Below, piece by piece: positions 45,281-56,491 of a stretch of 64,000 nt of DNA (positions are counted from its first letter, which is position 1; every line of letters starts with the position of its first letter). Made by a program: the position numbers and the translations under genes. The DNA lies in contig NZ_JAHCDI010000004.1 of the NCBI RefSeq assembly GCF_019697375.1, positions 3,583,324-3,647,323 on the forward strand, written 5' to 3'. The DNA is from Micromonospora tarapacensis. Its GTDB lineage: Bacteria; Actinomycetota; Actinomycetes; Mycobacteriales; Micromonosporaceae. Below the pieces are notes generated by a model that saw only the letters and a list, made by a program, of their open reading frames with translations, had not been told where the DNA came from and searched no databases.

Positions 45281-46687
45281 TCAGTAGGCGCGGGCGAGAA
45301 CGGCGAGCAGGTCCGGCTCGTCCTCGGCGTCCGGCACCGAGCCGTCGGCGCGCAGCAGGCAGCGGACGGTGACGCCCTGCCCGTTGGCCCTCGCCTCGCC
45401 CTCGACGCCGACAGCGGACCACGGCACCCGGGCCCAGCCGGTGGCCGCCACCTCCAACGCCTCGTCCAGCGTCGCCACGTCGACGGTGCGTGATCTCCGG
45501 AAGGCGAGTGCCTGGTCGTGCAACGCCCGCTGGTCGGTGTCGAGCGCGGCGAGCACCGCACCCACCACGTCCGCCACCGCGGTGGGCGCCTTCGAGCCGT
45601 CGGTTCGCCGGACCACGACCGCGTTGCCGACGGCCAGATCCCGGGGGCCGACCTCGATGCGTACCGGGTAGCCGCGCAGCTCGGCGTCGACGGCGCGACG
45701 GCCGAACGCGGTGTCGGTCCGGTCGTCGAGCGCGACCCGGACGCCGGCGTCGCGCAGCGCGTCGCGCAGCTTGACCGCCGCCTCGGTGACGCCGTCGCCG
45801 TCCTTGACCACCATGACGTACGCCTGGACCGGTGCCAGGCGCGGCGGCACCCGCAGCCCGTTGTCGTCGCCGTGGCACATGATCAGGCCGCCGAGCATCC
45901 GGGTCGAGGTGCCCCAGGAGGTGGTCCAGGCATGCTCCCGGCCCCCCTCGGCCGAGGAGTAGCTGATGTCGAAGGCCTTGGCGAAGTTCTGCCCGAGCTC
46001 GTGGCTGGTGCCCAGTTGCAGCGCCTTGCCGTCACCCATCATGCCTTCGCAGGTGTACGTGGCGGTCGCCCCGGCGAAGCGTTCCCGGGAGGTCTTGAGC
46101 CCGACCATCACCGGGATGCCCAGCACGTTGACCATCAGGTCCTCGTACGCCTCGTGCAGGATCTTGCGGGCGTAGGCGCGGGCGTCGGAGCGGGTGGCGT
46201 GCGCGGTGTGCCCCTCCTGCCAGAGGAACTCGCTGGTGCGCAGGAAGATCCGTGGCCGTAGCTCCCAGCGGACCACGTTCGCCCACTGGTTGAGCAGCAG
46301 CGGCAGGTCCCGGTACGAGTCGATCCACTTGGCCATGAACTCGCCGATGACCGTCTCACTGGTGGGCCGCACCACCACCGGCTCGGCCAACTGCTTGCCG
46401 CCACCGTGGGTGACCACCGCCAGCTCGGGCGAGAAACCCTCGACGTGCTGGGCCTCGCGCTTGAGGTAGCTCTCCGGGATGAAGAGCGGGAAGTACGCGT
46501 TCTCCGCGCCCGCCGCCTTGATCCGGTCGTCCATCTCGGCCTGCATCCGCTCCCAGATGGCATAGCCGGCCGGCCGGATCACCATGGTCCCCCGCACCGG
46601 CCCGTTGTCGGCCAGCTTCGCCTTGGCGATGAGGTCCTGGTACCAGCGGGGAAAGTCCTCCGCCCGGGGAGTGAGCACGCGCGCCAT
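45281..46687 (-). CDS. proS: prolyl-tRNA synthetase, eukaryote/archaea-like type
   Basis: ProRS charges tRNA-Pro. The 468-residue protein is of the short eukaryote/archaea-like type without the bacterial editing insertion: it starts directly with MARVLTPRAEDFPRWYQDLI, and has motif 2 (RWELRPRIFLRTSEFLWQEG), motif 3 region (GTSTRMLGGLIMCHGDDNGL) and the anticodon-binding domain from about residue 290. A C-terminal zinc-like domain ends in AVLARAY. Many actinomycetes use this type. The start codon is ATG at 46687. Confidence 0.95.
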   Translation of the reverse strand: MARVLTPRAEDFPRWYQDLIAKAKLADNGPVRGTMVIRPAGYAIWERMQAEMDDRIKAAGAENAYFPLFIPESYLKREAQHVEGFSPELAVVTHGGGKQLAEPVVVRPTSETVIGEFMAKWIDSYRDLPLLLNQWANVVRWELRPRIFLRTSEFLWQEGHTAHATRSDARAYARKILHEAYEDLMVNVLGIPVMVGLKTSRERFAGATATYTCEGMMGDGKALQLGTSHELGQNFAKAFDISYSSAEGGREHAWTTSWGTSTRMLGGLIMCHGDDNGLRVPPRLAPVQAYVMVVKDGDGVTEAAVKLRDALRDAGVRVALDDRTDTAFGRRAVDAELRGYPVRIEVGPRDLAVGNAVVVRRTDGSKAPTAVADVVGAVLAALDTDQRALHDQALAFRRSRTVDVATLDEALEVAATGWARVPWSAVGVEGEARANGQGVTVRCLLRADGSVPDAEDEPDLLAVLARAY

Positions 46688-46777
46688 GACCGCACATCCT
46701 ATGCGCCCCGTACCCACCTCCCTCGGCCAACCCACCACCACCCCCCACCGCCGTGGACGCCGCTCCGGTGGGGATGG

Positions 46778-47857
46778 TCAGGACAGGGGGTGGCCGCGGA
46801 GGATGAGGCGGGTCGGGGTGCGGAGGGCGTTGAGGTCTCCGCGGGGGTCTGCCGGGTAGACGGCCAGGTCGGCCAGGCCGCCTTCGACCAGGCCGGGGAA
46901 ACCCAGCCACGCGCGGGCACCCCAGGAGGCGGCGGCGAGCACGTCCATCGTGGACATGCCGGCCTGCTCGTGCAGCAGCAGCATCTCCTCGACCGCGAGC
47001 CCGTGGCCGATGCCGCCCCCCGCGTCGGTGCCCACGTAGATCGGCACCCCCGCCTCGTACGCGGCCCGCACCACCTCGGGGAAGCGGTCGCGCAGGGCGA
47101 GCATGTGGTCGGCGTACCCCGGGAACCGGGCCCGGGCCTGGTCGGCGATCCCGCCGAAGGTCCGGATGTTGATCATCGTGGGGACCAGGGCGGTGCCCTG
47201 GCGGGCCATCAGGTCGATCAGATCCAGGCTGAGCCCGGTGCCGTGCTCGACCGAGTCCACCCCGGCCCGCACCATGATCTCCACCGCCGACTCGCTGAAG
47301 GTGTGCACGGCGGCGCGCACCCCGGCGGCGTGCGCGGCGGCGACCGCCGCGGTCAGGGTGTCCGCGTCCCAGGCCGGCGCGAGGTCGCCCATCCCCCGGT
47401 CGATCCAGTCGCCGACCAGCTTGACCCAGCCGTTGCCGGCCGCCGCCTGCTCGGCCACCGTGGCGGCGACCTCCGCCGCGCCGACCTCCACCCCGATGTC
47501 ACGCAGATAGCGCTTCGGTGGCGCGACGTGCCGGCCGGCGCGGGCCAGCCGGGGCAGGTCCGACTCGTCGTCCAGCTCCGGATAGGGGTACGGGGAGCCG
47601 GCGTCGCGGATGGCGAGGACACCGGCGTCCCGGTCGACGCGGGCCAGGGCGCGGGCCTGGTCCAGCGAGGTGATCGGCGCGCCGCCGCGGGCGATGCCGA
47701 TGTGGCAGTGGGCGTCGACCAGACCGGGCAGGATGAAGCCGCCCTGGGCGACCGTCTCGGCGCCGGGCACCGGATCGAAGGTCACCCGATCGCCGACCAG
47801 CCAGATGTCCCGGACCTCGTCGTCGGGCAGGAGCACACCGCGCACATGCAGAGCCAT
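46778..47857 (-). CDS. amidohydrolase family protein
   Basis: A 359-residue metal-dependent hydrolase with the urease/imidazolonepropionase TIM-barrel layout. The metal-binding HxH is in LPGLVDAHCHIG (H50, H52). AAVHTFSESAVEIMVRAGVD, DSVEHGTGLSLDLIDLM and GTDAGGGIGHGL supply the later His and Asp ligands. GLADLAVYPADPRGDL is the typical C-terminal end. The start is ATG 47857 (GTG 47863 adds two residues). The substrate is unknown; it is transcribed toward proS. Confidence 0.88.
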   Translation of the reverse strand: MALHVRGVLLPDDEVRDIWLVGDRVTFDPVPGAETVAQGGFILPGLVDAHCHIGIARGGAPITSLDQARALARVDRDAGVLAIRDAGSPYPYPELDDESDLPRLARAGRHVAPPKRYLRDIGVEVGAAEVAATVAEQAAAGNGWVKLVGDWIDRGMGDLAPAWDADTLTAAVAAAHAAGVRAAVHTFSESAVEIMVRAGVDSVEHGTGLSLDLIDLMARQGTALVPTMINIRTFGGIADQARARFPGYADHMLALRDRFPEVVRAAYEAGVPIYVGTDAGGGIGHGLAVEEMLLLHEQAGMSTMDVLAAASWGARAWLGFPGLVEGGLADLAVYPADPRGDLNALRTPTRLILRGHPLS

Positions 47858-47875
47858 GGGCACAGTCCTACCCGA

Positions 47876-48244
47876 TCACTCCTCGTCGCGCGCGAGGAGG
47901 CCCGCCCGCCGCGCGGTCAGCGCGGGCAGGTCGACCGAGACCTTCCAGGGCCGCTCGCTGACGAAGAGATCCTCGGTGTGGGTGGCGACCACGTCGGGCC
48001 GGGACTCGTTGCGCCGGTCGATCCGCATCGACAGGTCGATGCTGACCAGGTAGTCGGGTGGGCAGTTGACCCGCAGTGCGAGCAGTAGCTCGACACAGAG
48101 GTCCTGATGCAGGGCGGTCGGCGACGGCACGATCAACCTTCCGCTGACCAGTTCGTACGGAAGGTCCTCCGGCAGGTCGCCGAGGTCGTCGACCGTCCAC
48201 TCCGACCGCTCGGGCGGGATGGGCAGCACGGGGGCCACGGTCAT
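47876..48244 (-). CDS. shortened Uma2 family protein lacking central region
   Basis: A 122-residue protein; full Uma2 proteins have about 190. The first part is complete: WTVDDLGDLPEDLPYELVSG and RLIVPSPTALHQDLC, then SMRIDRRNESRPDVVATHTE, with the PD aspartate. It then jumps straight to RPWKVSVDLPALTARR, which is the C-terminal strand of the family. The 65-70 residues between, with the ExK catalytic motif, are absent while the frame is kept. It is probably inactive as a nuclease. The ATG at 48244 has a strong GGAAGGAGGAG site, so it is likely still translated. Confidence 0.7.
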   Translation of the reverse strand: MTVAPVLPIPPERSEWTVDDLGDLPEDLPYELVSGRLIVPSPTALHQDLCVELLLALRVNCPPDYLVSIDLSMRIDRRNESRPDVVATHTEDLFVSERPWKVSVDLPALTARRAGLLARDEE

Positions 48245-48310
48245 GACTCCTCCTTCCGGGGGCGACATCACCCTAAGCGCCGACAATGCCACCCGCCGTC
48301 ACCGACACGC

Positions 48311-49881
48311 TCAGCGGGGCCCCTGGTCCCCCTTGCCGAGCTTGTTGAAGTCGATCTTCGGCAGCTTGAAGCCGGGTGGTAGGCCCTGGCCGGCCGCCAG
48401 GTCGTCCGGGTTCATCCCCGGCGGCAGCTGCGGCATGCCGCCCGGGAAGCCACCCGGCAGCCCGCCCTGGGCCCCCGGGTGCCGGCGCCGCTCCGCGGCC
48501 GGCCGCCACCCTTGGTGCCCTTGCGCTTGTTCTTCGGGCTCTTGGTGGCCTTGCGCCGGCCGCCGCCGGGCAGGCCCATCATGCCGCCCATCTGCTTCAT
48601 CATCTTCTGCGCGTCGGTGAAGCGGTTGAGCAGCTGGTTGACGTCCATCACGGTGACGCCCGAGCCGTTGGCGATCCGCGCCCGCCGGGAGCCGTTGATG
48701 ATCTTCGGGGTGGTGCGCTCGGCCGGGGTCATCGACCGGATGATCGCGGTGATCCGGTCGAAGTGCTTGTCGTCCAGCTCGGCGAGCTGGTCCTTCACCT
48801 GCCCCATGCCCGGCATCATGGCCAGCACGTTGGCGATCGGCCCCATCCGACGCACCGCGATGAGCTGGTCGAGGAAGTCCTCCAGGGTGAACTGCTCGCC
48901 GCCCATCAGCTTGGCGGTCATCTTCTCCTTCTGATCGGTGTCGAAGGCCGCCTCGGCCTGCTCGATCAGAGTGAGGACGTCGCCCATGCCGAGGATCCGG
49001 CTGGCCATCCGGTCGGGGTGGAAGACGTCGAAGTCCTCCAGCTTCTCGCCGGTGGAGGCGAACAGGATCGGCTGCCCGGTCACCTCGCGGACCGACAGCG
49101 CGGCGCCGCCCCGGGCGTCGCCGTCGAGCTTGGAGAGCACCACGCCGGTGATGCCCACGCCGTCGCGGAACGCCTCGGCGGTGCGCACCGCGTCCTGGCC
49201 GACCATCGCGTCGATGACGAAGACGATCTCGTCCGGATCCACCGCGTCCCGGATGTCGGCGGCCTGCTGCATCATCTCCGCGTCGATGCCGAGCCGGCCG
49301 GCGGTGTCGACGATGACCACGTCCCGGGCGGCCCGCCGGGCGTGCTCGATGGAGGACTTCGCCACCTGCACCGGGTCACCGACGCCGCTGCCGGGCTCGG
49401 GGGCGTACACCTCGACGCCGGCGCGGCCACCGAGCACCTGGAGCTGCCCGACGGCGTTGGGCCGCTGGAGGTCGGCGGCCACCAGCAGCGGCTGGTGGCC
49501 CTGGGCCTTGAGCCAGCGGGCCAGCTTGCCGGCGAGCGTGGTCTTGCCGGAGCCCTGGAGACCGGCGAGCATGATCACCGTTGGCGGCTGCTTGGCGAAC
49601 TGGAGCCGGCGGCCCTCACCGCCGAGGACGGCGACCAGCTCCTCGTTGACGATCTTGATGATCTGCTGGGCCGGGTTGAGCGCCTGGGAGACCTCCGCAC
49701 CGCGCGACCGCTCCTTGACGTTCGCGATGAAGCCCTTGACGACCGGGAGCGCGACATCGGCCTCCAGCAGCGCGAGACGGATCTCGCGCGCCGTCGCGTC
49801 GATGTCGGCGTCGGTGAGACGTCCCTTGCCGCGGAGCTTGGTGAAGATCCCGGAAAGGCGGTCACTCAAGGTGTCAAACAC
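48311..49881 (-). CDS. ffh: signal recognition particle protein Ffh, C-terminal frameshift
   Basis: Ffh binds signal peptides and SRP RNA and docks with FtsY. The NG GTPase shows GLQGSGKTTLAGKLARWLK, DTAGRLGIDAEMM and SKLDGDARGG; the Met-rich M domain follows (IANVLAMMPGMGQVKDQL, and RRARIANGSGVTVMDVNQLL). After GRPRSGAG the frame changes at about 48470-48500; the true end, PQLPPGMNPDDLAAGQGLPP and FKLPKIDFNKLGKG, is found in the next frame, with a stop at 48311. One added base gives 523 residues, the expected size. The GTG at 49881 encodes the normal start MFDTLSDRL. Confidence 0.93.
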
Positions 49882-49991
49882 GCGAACATCCCGTTTGTCG
49901 TCTTCGGCGGGCACTGTGCGGACGGGTAGGTGTCGGCCGACCCACCGCTAGCCTAGCCCGCCGTCCCCAGGACCGCTCCGGCCCGGCGGGC

Positions 49992-52360
49992 TCAGACGGC
50001 GGCGAGGACGGCCGCCTCCAACCGGTCGCGCTCGGCATCGGAGGGCCACGGGCCGACGAGGTAGAAGGCATCCACCACGTCGCCACCGAGCGTGGCGATC
50101 CGGGCCGCCCGGACCTGCGCGCCGACCGCGTCCAGCGCGCTGGTCACCCGGTAGAGCAGACCGGCGGCGTCGGCGGCCCGCAGCTCCAGCAGCACCGCGT
50201 CCGTGGCGGCGTCGCGGTGCCAGACCACCCGCGGCTCGGCCCCGGCCCCCGTGCGGCCAGGGCCCTCCGCGCAGCCGCTGGGTCACCGACACGTCGCCGC
50301 CGACCGCGCGGCGCAGGTCCGCGCTGAGCGCCACCGGATCCGGTGCCAGCCCGTAACGCGGCTGCACCCGGCACTCGACCAGCGCCCGGCCGTCCACCGT
50401 CGAGGCGTCGGCGGCGAGCACCTCCAGCCGGTGCAGCGCCAGGCAGCCGGCCACCGTCGCGAGCAGGCCCCGCCGGTCGGCCGCGGCCACGGCCACCCGG
50501 TCCCCGGTCAGGTGTACGACCGGCAGCGGCCCGGCCACCAGCGCCGGGTCCGGTGCCGGTGGTGCGGGTACGTCACCGGTGTCGAGCGTGGTGCGGACCC
50601 GGGCGACCAGCTCGGCGACCAGCCGCCCCTTCCAGTCCGACCAGGCGGCCGGACCGGTGGCCGCGGCGTCGGCGCGGACCAGCGCGTACAGCAGGTCGAG
50701 GGTGGTCACGTCGCCGACCGCCTCGGCCACCCGGGCGATGGTGACCGGATCGGAAAGATCGCGGCGGGTGGCCACCTCGGGCAGCAGCAGGTGCAGCCGG
50801 ACCAGCGTGCCGATCAACGCGGCCTCGGGCGCGGGCAGGCCGATCCGGGCCGCCACCGCCTCGGCGATCGGCGCACCGACGCGCGAGTGGTCCCCGGCGA
50901 GCCCCTTGCCGATGTCGTGCAGAAAGGCGCCGAGCAGCAGCAGGTCGGGCCGGTCGACCTCGCGGGTGTGCCGGCCGGCCTCGAAGGCGGTCTGCACCAG
51001 GTGCCGGTCGAGGGTGAACCGGTGCACCGGATTGTGCTGGGGCAGGCTGCGCAGCCGGGTCCACTCGGGCAGCCAGCCGTCGATCAGCCCGTACCGGTCG
51101 CACGTCTCCCAGGCCGGGAGCAGGCCCGCGCCGGCGCCCAGCAACGTGGTCAGGGCGGACCGGGCCTCGGCCGGCCAGGGGTCGGCAGCGGCGGGCAGTA
51201 CGCGGCCAGCCACTCACAGGTGGCCCGGGCGATCGGCAACCCGGTGGCCGCCGCGGCGGCCGCCACCCGCAGCGACAGGCTGGCGTCGGGGCGGGCGCCG
51301 ATGGCGGTGCGGGCCAGCACCAACTCGCCGTCGTGCTCCACCACGTCCCGGGCGACCGGCCGCCGCACCGGCCGCCCGTCGGCGCCCCGGCGGCGGCCGG
51401 AACGCAGCCGGTCGGCAGCCCGGAAGGCGTCGTCGAGCGCATGACTGACGGTGCGGGCGTCGCCGGCCACCCGCCGTAGCAGGGCGTCGCCGTCGCCGTC
51501 GCCGGGCCGGAGCGCGGCATCGGCCGCGCCGGGCCGGGCCGGGTCGTCGGGCGAGCCGGGTCGGGGTTCGGGCGGCCCGACGTCGGGCGGGGTGAGCCGC
51601 AGCCCGAGCAGGGCGGCCACCCCGTCGCGTTCCTGGGCGAGCAGCCGGTCGATCCGCCGGCCGACCTGCTGGTGCAGCGCGTCGCGGGTGTCCAGCAGCC
51701 GCCGGTGCGCCGCGTGCACCGCGGGACGCAGCGCATCGGTGATCCCGGCGGTGGCGATGGCACGCAGGATGCCGACGTCGCGCAGCCCGCCGGCCGCCTC
51801 CTTGAGGTCACCCTCCAGCAGGAAGGCCAGCTCACCATGGGCCTGCCAGCGGGCGGCGGTGCTCTCCCGCAGCGGGGCGAGCTGGCGTACGGCCGTGCGC
51901 CGCCAGTGGTCGGTGGCACTGCGCACCAGCGTGTCGGCGAGTTCGGGGTCACCGGCGACGAGCCGGGCGTCGAGCAGCCCGAGGGCCACCTTGACGTCGT
52001 CCTGGGCGACCGACAGCGCCTCGGCGACGGTCCGCACGGAATGGTCCAACCGCAGGCCGGCATCCCAGATCGGGTACCACAGCGCGGCGGCCAGCTCGTC
52101 GATCGCGGGCACCCCGGCGTGCACCAGCACCAGGTCGAGGTCGCCGTGGGGGCGCACTGCCGCCGGCCCAGCCCGCCCACCGCGACCAGCGCGACGCCCG
52201 TCCGGGCGGGCAGCAGCCCGGCCAGCCAGGCGTCGTACACGTCGGCCCGGGATCGACGCGCCGTCGCGCCGATCCCGGCCGGTACGCCGACGACCTCGTT
52301 GACCAGGAGGTCGGCGCTGTCGGAGGGTTCCGAGGCCGCCCTACTGGTCAACGAGGTCAT
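49992..52360 (-). CDS. glnD: PII uridylyltransferase/adenylyltransferase GlnD, with three frameshifts
   Basis: GlnD modifies the PII protein by nucleotidylation according to glutamine level. Four consecutive frames give its domains: a nucleotidyltransferase (VAVGGLGRR then PHGDLDLVLVHAG), a middle region, the HD domain (LGAFLHDIGKGLAGDHSRVG, about residues 440-460) and two ACT domains (VAVAAADRRGLLATVAGCLA; VLLELRAADAAGLLYRV) that sense glutamine. Breaks lie at about 52150, 51203-51209 and 50240-50275; correcting them (two lost bases, one extra) gives 789 residues, the family size. In actinomycetes GlnD adenylylates GlnK. It is the last gene of amt-glnK-glnD. Confidence 0.9.
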
Positions 52361-52371
52361 CGATGATGTTC

Positions 52372-54062
<1,691 letters not shown>

Positions 54063-54172
54063 GCTGCCTCCTCTCGGGTTGTTTTCCTCCCTCCCGGCAC
54101 CGCGCAGCATCGCCCGTACGCCGGTTGCGCGGAAGCCTGGTAGTCCGCTGTTTCGCCCAGGGTCCCCAGCTG

Positions 54173-54209
54173 GTTTCCGAACTGTGACGGCTTGTTTCGG
54201 ACGTGTGAA
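54173..54209 (-). promoter_or_regulatory. GlnR-type operator upstream of amt
   Basis: On the minus strand the site reads TTCAC-n6-GAAAC-n5-GTCAC-n6-GAAAC, two complete a/b-site pairs of the actinomycete GlnR consensus (gTnAC-n6-GaAAc), with the middle spacer one base short. A further GAAAC half-site lies at 54150-54154. It ends 111 bases before the amt start, a normal position for activation under nitrogen limitation. Confidence 0.8.
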
Positions 54210-54280
54210 GAACGCCCCTCGCATCAGCGACTTGGTGGGGGGCGGATCGGCCATTTGGTGTGGATCGATGCCCCGTCGGA

Positions 54281-55069
54281 TCAACGCAGGGCGTACTCGA
54301 GGGCATGCCGCTCGTAGTCGAGCAGCCGCAGATCCCGCATCGGCCGGCGCAGGTGCCCCTTGTGCACGATCCGGACGAAGGCCGGCTCCCCCGCCGCGGC
54401 CATCCGGCGGATGCCCTCCACGTGGTCGACGATCCGCTTGCGGATGGTCCGGATCAACCGGTGCCGGTCGCGCGGAATCAGCCCGTACGCGTCGGCGAAG
54501 AGCCGCAGCCGGCGGGGCCGGTCCGGATGCTTCCAGCCGAGGGTGATCGAATCCCGGTCCGAGAAGATCGGCACCCAGGTCCACGCCGCGTACGCCACGT
54601 CGTAGATCCGCGCCCCCGGTGAGGCGAGGTCGAAGTCGATCAGGCCGAGGGTGCCGTCCGGCCGCCAGATCACGTTGTGCGGCGCCGCGTCGTGATGGCA
54701 GATGACCTCGGTGTCCGGCGGCGGCGGGCCGAAGGAGCGCCACACCGCCTGTGCCGGCGGGACGAAGCCGTACTGGGCGTCGTGGAACATCCGCAGCATG
54801 GTGGCGACGGTGACCAGTGCCTCGTCGGTGACCCAGTGCCGGGCCAGCGGGTACTCCCCGCACTCCCCCTCCAGGTACGACAGCACCTCCCGGTTGCGCT
54901 CGTCCATGCCGAGGGCGCGGGGAGCACCGGTGAACCCGACGTACTCCAGGTGACGCAGCAGGGCGTGCACCGACGGCGTCCACGGCCCGGCGTTGCGCCG
55001 CACCGTGTCGCCCACCCGCACCACGGTGCTCACGTTCCCGCCGTGCAGGGGGATCTCCTGCGAAGTCAC
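54281..55069 (-). CDS. aminoglycoside phosphotransferase (APH) family protein
   Basis: A 262-residue kinase-like protein. The catalytic loop is ICHHDAAPHNVIWRPDG (D127, N132) and the metal-binding motif LGLIDFDLASPG (D145). Family members phosphorylate antibiotics, choline, homoserine or other small hydroxyl compounds; nothing marks this one as a resistance enzyme. The GTG at 55069 has GGGAGA upstream; a GTG at 55144 would add 25 residues with no good site. It is divergent from nothing and lies between ftsY and amt on the same strand. Confidence 0.85.
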   Translation of the reverse strand: MTSQEIPLHGGNVSTVVRVGDTVRRNAGPWTPSVHALLRHLEYVGFTGAPRALGMDERNREVLSYLEGECGEYPLARHWVTDEALVTVATMLRMFHDAQYGFVPPAQAVWRSFGPPPPDTEVICHHDAAPHNVIWRPDGTLGLIDFDLASPGARIYDVAYAAWTWVPIFSDRDSITLGWKHPDRPRRLRLFADAYGLIPRDRHRLIRTIRKRIVDHVEGIRRMAAAGEPAFVRIVHKGHLRRPMRDLRLLDYERHALEYALR

Positions 55070-55150
55070 GTACGGTCTCCCGAGGCGCTGCGACGGTTGG
55101 CTCGGGTCGCGCCAGCCCGCGTACGCGCGATCGTCTCTGGTCACTCGAGG

Positions 55151-56341
55151 TTACGCGGTCGGACCGGAGGTTTCGGTGCCCAGCAGCGCGTCGACGAACT
55201 GCGCCGGGTCGAACGGTGCCAGGTCGTCGGGGCCCTCGCCGAGGCCCACCAACTTCACCGGGATGCCGAGTTTGCGCTGCACCGCGATCACGATGCCCCC
55301 CTTGGCCGTGCCGTCGAGCTTGGTCAGCACCACCCCGGTGACGTCGACCACCTCGGTGAAGACGCGGGCCTGCTCCAGGCCGTTCTGGCCGGTGGTGGCG
55401 TCGAGCACCAGCAGTGTCTCGTCGATCGGTCCGTGTCGGGACACCACCCGCTTGACCTTGCCCAGCTCGTCCATCAGGCCGATCTTGTTCTGGAGCCGGC
55501 CGGCGGTGTCGACCAGGACCGTGTCGACGCCGGTCTCGATGCCCCGCTTGACCGCGTCGAAGGCGACGCTGGCCGGGTCGGCGCCCTCCGGGCCGCGGAC
55601 CGTCTCGGCGCCGACCCGACCGGCCCAGGTCTCCAGCTGGTCGGCGGCGGCGGCCCGGAAGGTGTCGGCGGCACCGAGCAGCACGCTGCGGCCGTCGGCG
55701 ATGAGCACCCGGGCGATCTTGCCGCAGGTGGTGGTCTTGCCTGCGCCGTTGACACCGACGACGAGCAGCACCGCCGGCACGCCCTCCTTCGGCGCGGTGT
55801 GCAGGGAGCGGTCCAGCCCCGGGTCGAGGGCGTCGACCAGCTCGGCGGCGAGCAGGGTGCGCAGCTCGGCGACGGACCGGGTGCCCAGCACCCGGGTCCG
55901 CTCCCGCAGCCGGTCGACGATCTCCCGGGTGGCGTCGACCCCCACGTCGGCGGTGATCAGGCTGTCCTCGATCTCCTCCCAGACGTCCTCGTCGAGCCGG
56001 TCCCGGCTGAGCAGCCCGAGCAGCCCCTTGCCGAAGACGTTCTGCGAGCGGGACAGCCGCGACCGCAGCCGCACCAGCCGTCCGGCGGTCGGCTCGGGCA
56101 CCTCGACGGTCGGTGCCGGCGCCTCGACGGTCGGTGCCGGCTCGACCAGGACACCGGTGGACAGGTCGGCCTCCGGTGCCTGCACCGGCGGCCCGGCCAG
56201 GTCCTCCTCGGCCCGGGTGTCGACCTCCGCACGCGGCAGCGGCGGCTCCGGCCGGCGACGCAGCCGCGGCACGACCAGCCCGATGCCGCCGAGGATCAGC
56301 ACGCCGAGCAGGGCGAGAGCGATGAGGAGGTATTCCGTCAT
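55151..56341 (-). CDS. ftsY: signal recognition particle receptor FtsY
   Basis: FtsY is the membrane receptor for the Ffh-ribosome complex. The 396-residue protein has an N-terminal membrane helix (EYLLIALALLGVLILGGIGL), a proline/glutamate-rich linker and the NG GTPase: GVNGAGKTTTCGKIARVL, LGAADTFRAAAADQLETWA, DTAGRLQNKIGLMDEL and TKLDGTAKGG. The N-terminal helix is the usual actinobacterial form. It lies downstream of smc with a gene insertion between, as in many actinomycetes. Confidence 0.96.
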   Translation of the reverse strand: MTEYLLIALALLGVLILGGIGLVVPRLRRRPEPPLPRAEVDTRAEEDLAGPPVQAPEADLSTGVLVEPAPTVEAPAPTVEVPEPTAGRLVRLRSRLSRSQNVFGKGLLGLLSRDRLDEDVWEEIEDSLITADVGVDATREIVDRLRERTRVLGTRSVAELRTLLAAELVDALDPGLDRSLHTAPKEGVPAVLLVVGVNGAGKTTTCGKIARVLIADGRSVLLGAADTFRAAAADQLETWAGRVGAETVRGPEGADPASVAFDAVKRGIETGVDTVLVDTAGRLQNKIGLMDELGKVKRVVSRHGPIDETLLVLDATTGQNGLEQARVFTEVVDVTGVVLTKLDGTAKGGIVIAVQRKLGIPVKLVGLGEGPDDLAPFDPAQFVDALLGTETSGPTA

Positions 56342-56491
56342 GCCGGAATCCTGTCAGATGCGGGCGACCGCGTCTCAGCCACCGCTGCCGGCATCCGCCC
56401 GGGACGCGGCAGTAGTCTCGGCCACAGTCGGCGGTGCCGGCGCCGCCGGCCGGGTACGGCAGGATGAAGCTCTCTCACCTGGAGGTTCCGC

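Noticed and set aside
50573..51150. Continuation of the first glnD frame as an independent protein
   Set aside because: After about 52150 this frame turns into Arg/Pro-rich nonsense while GlnD domains continue in other frames.
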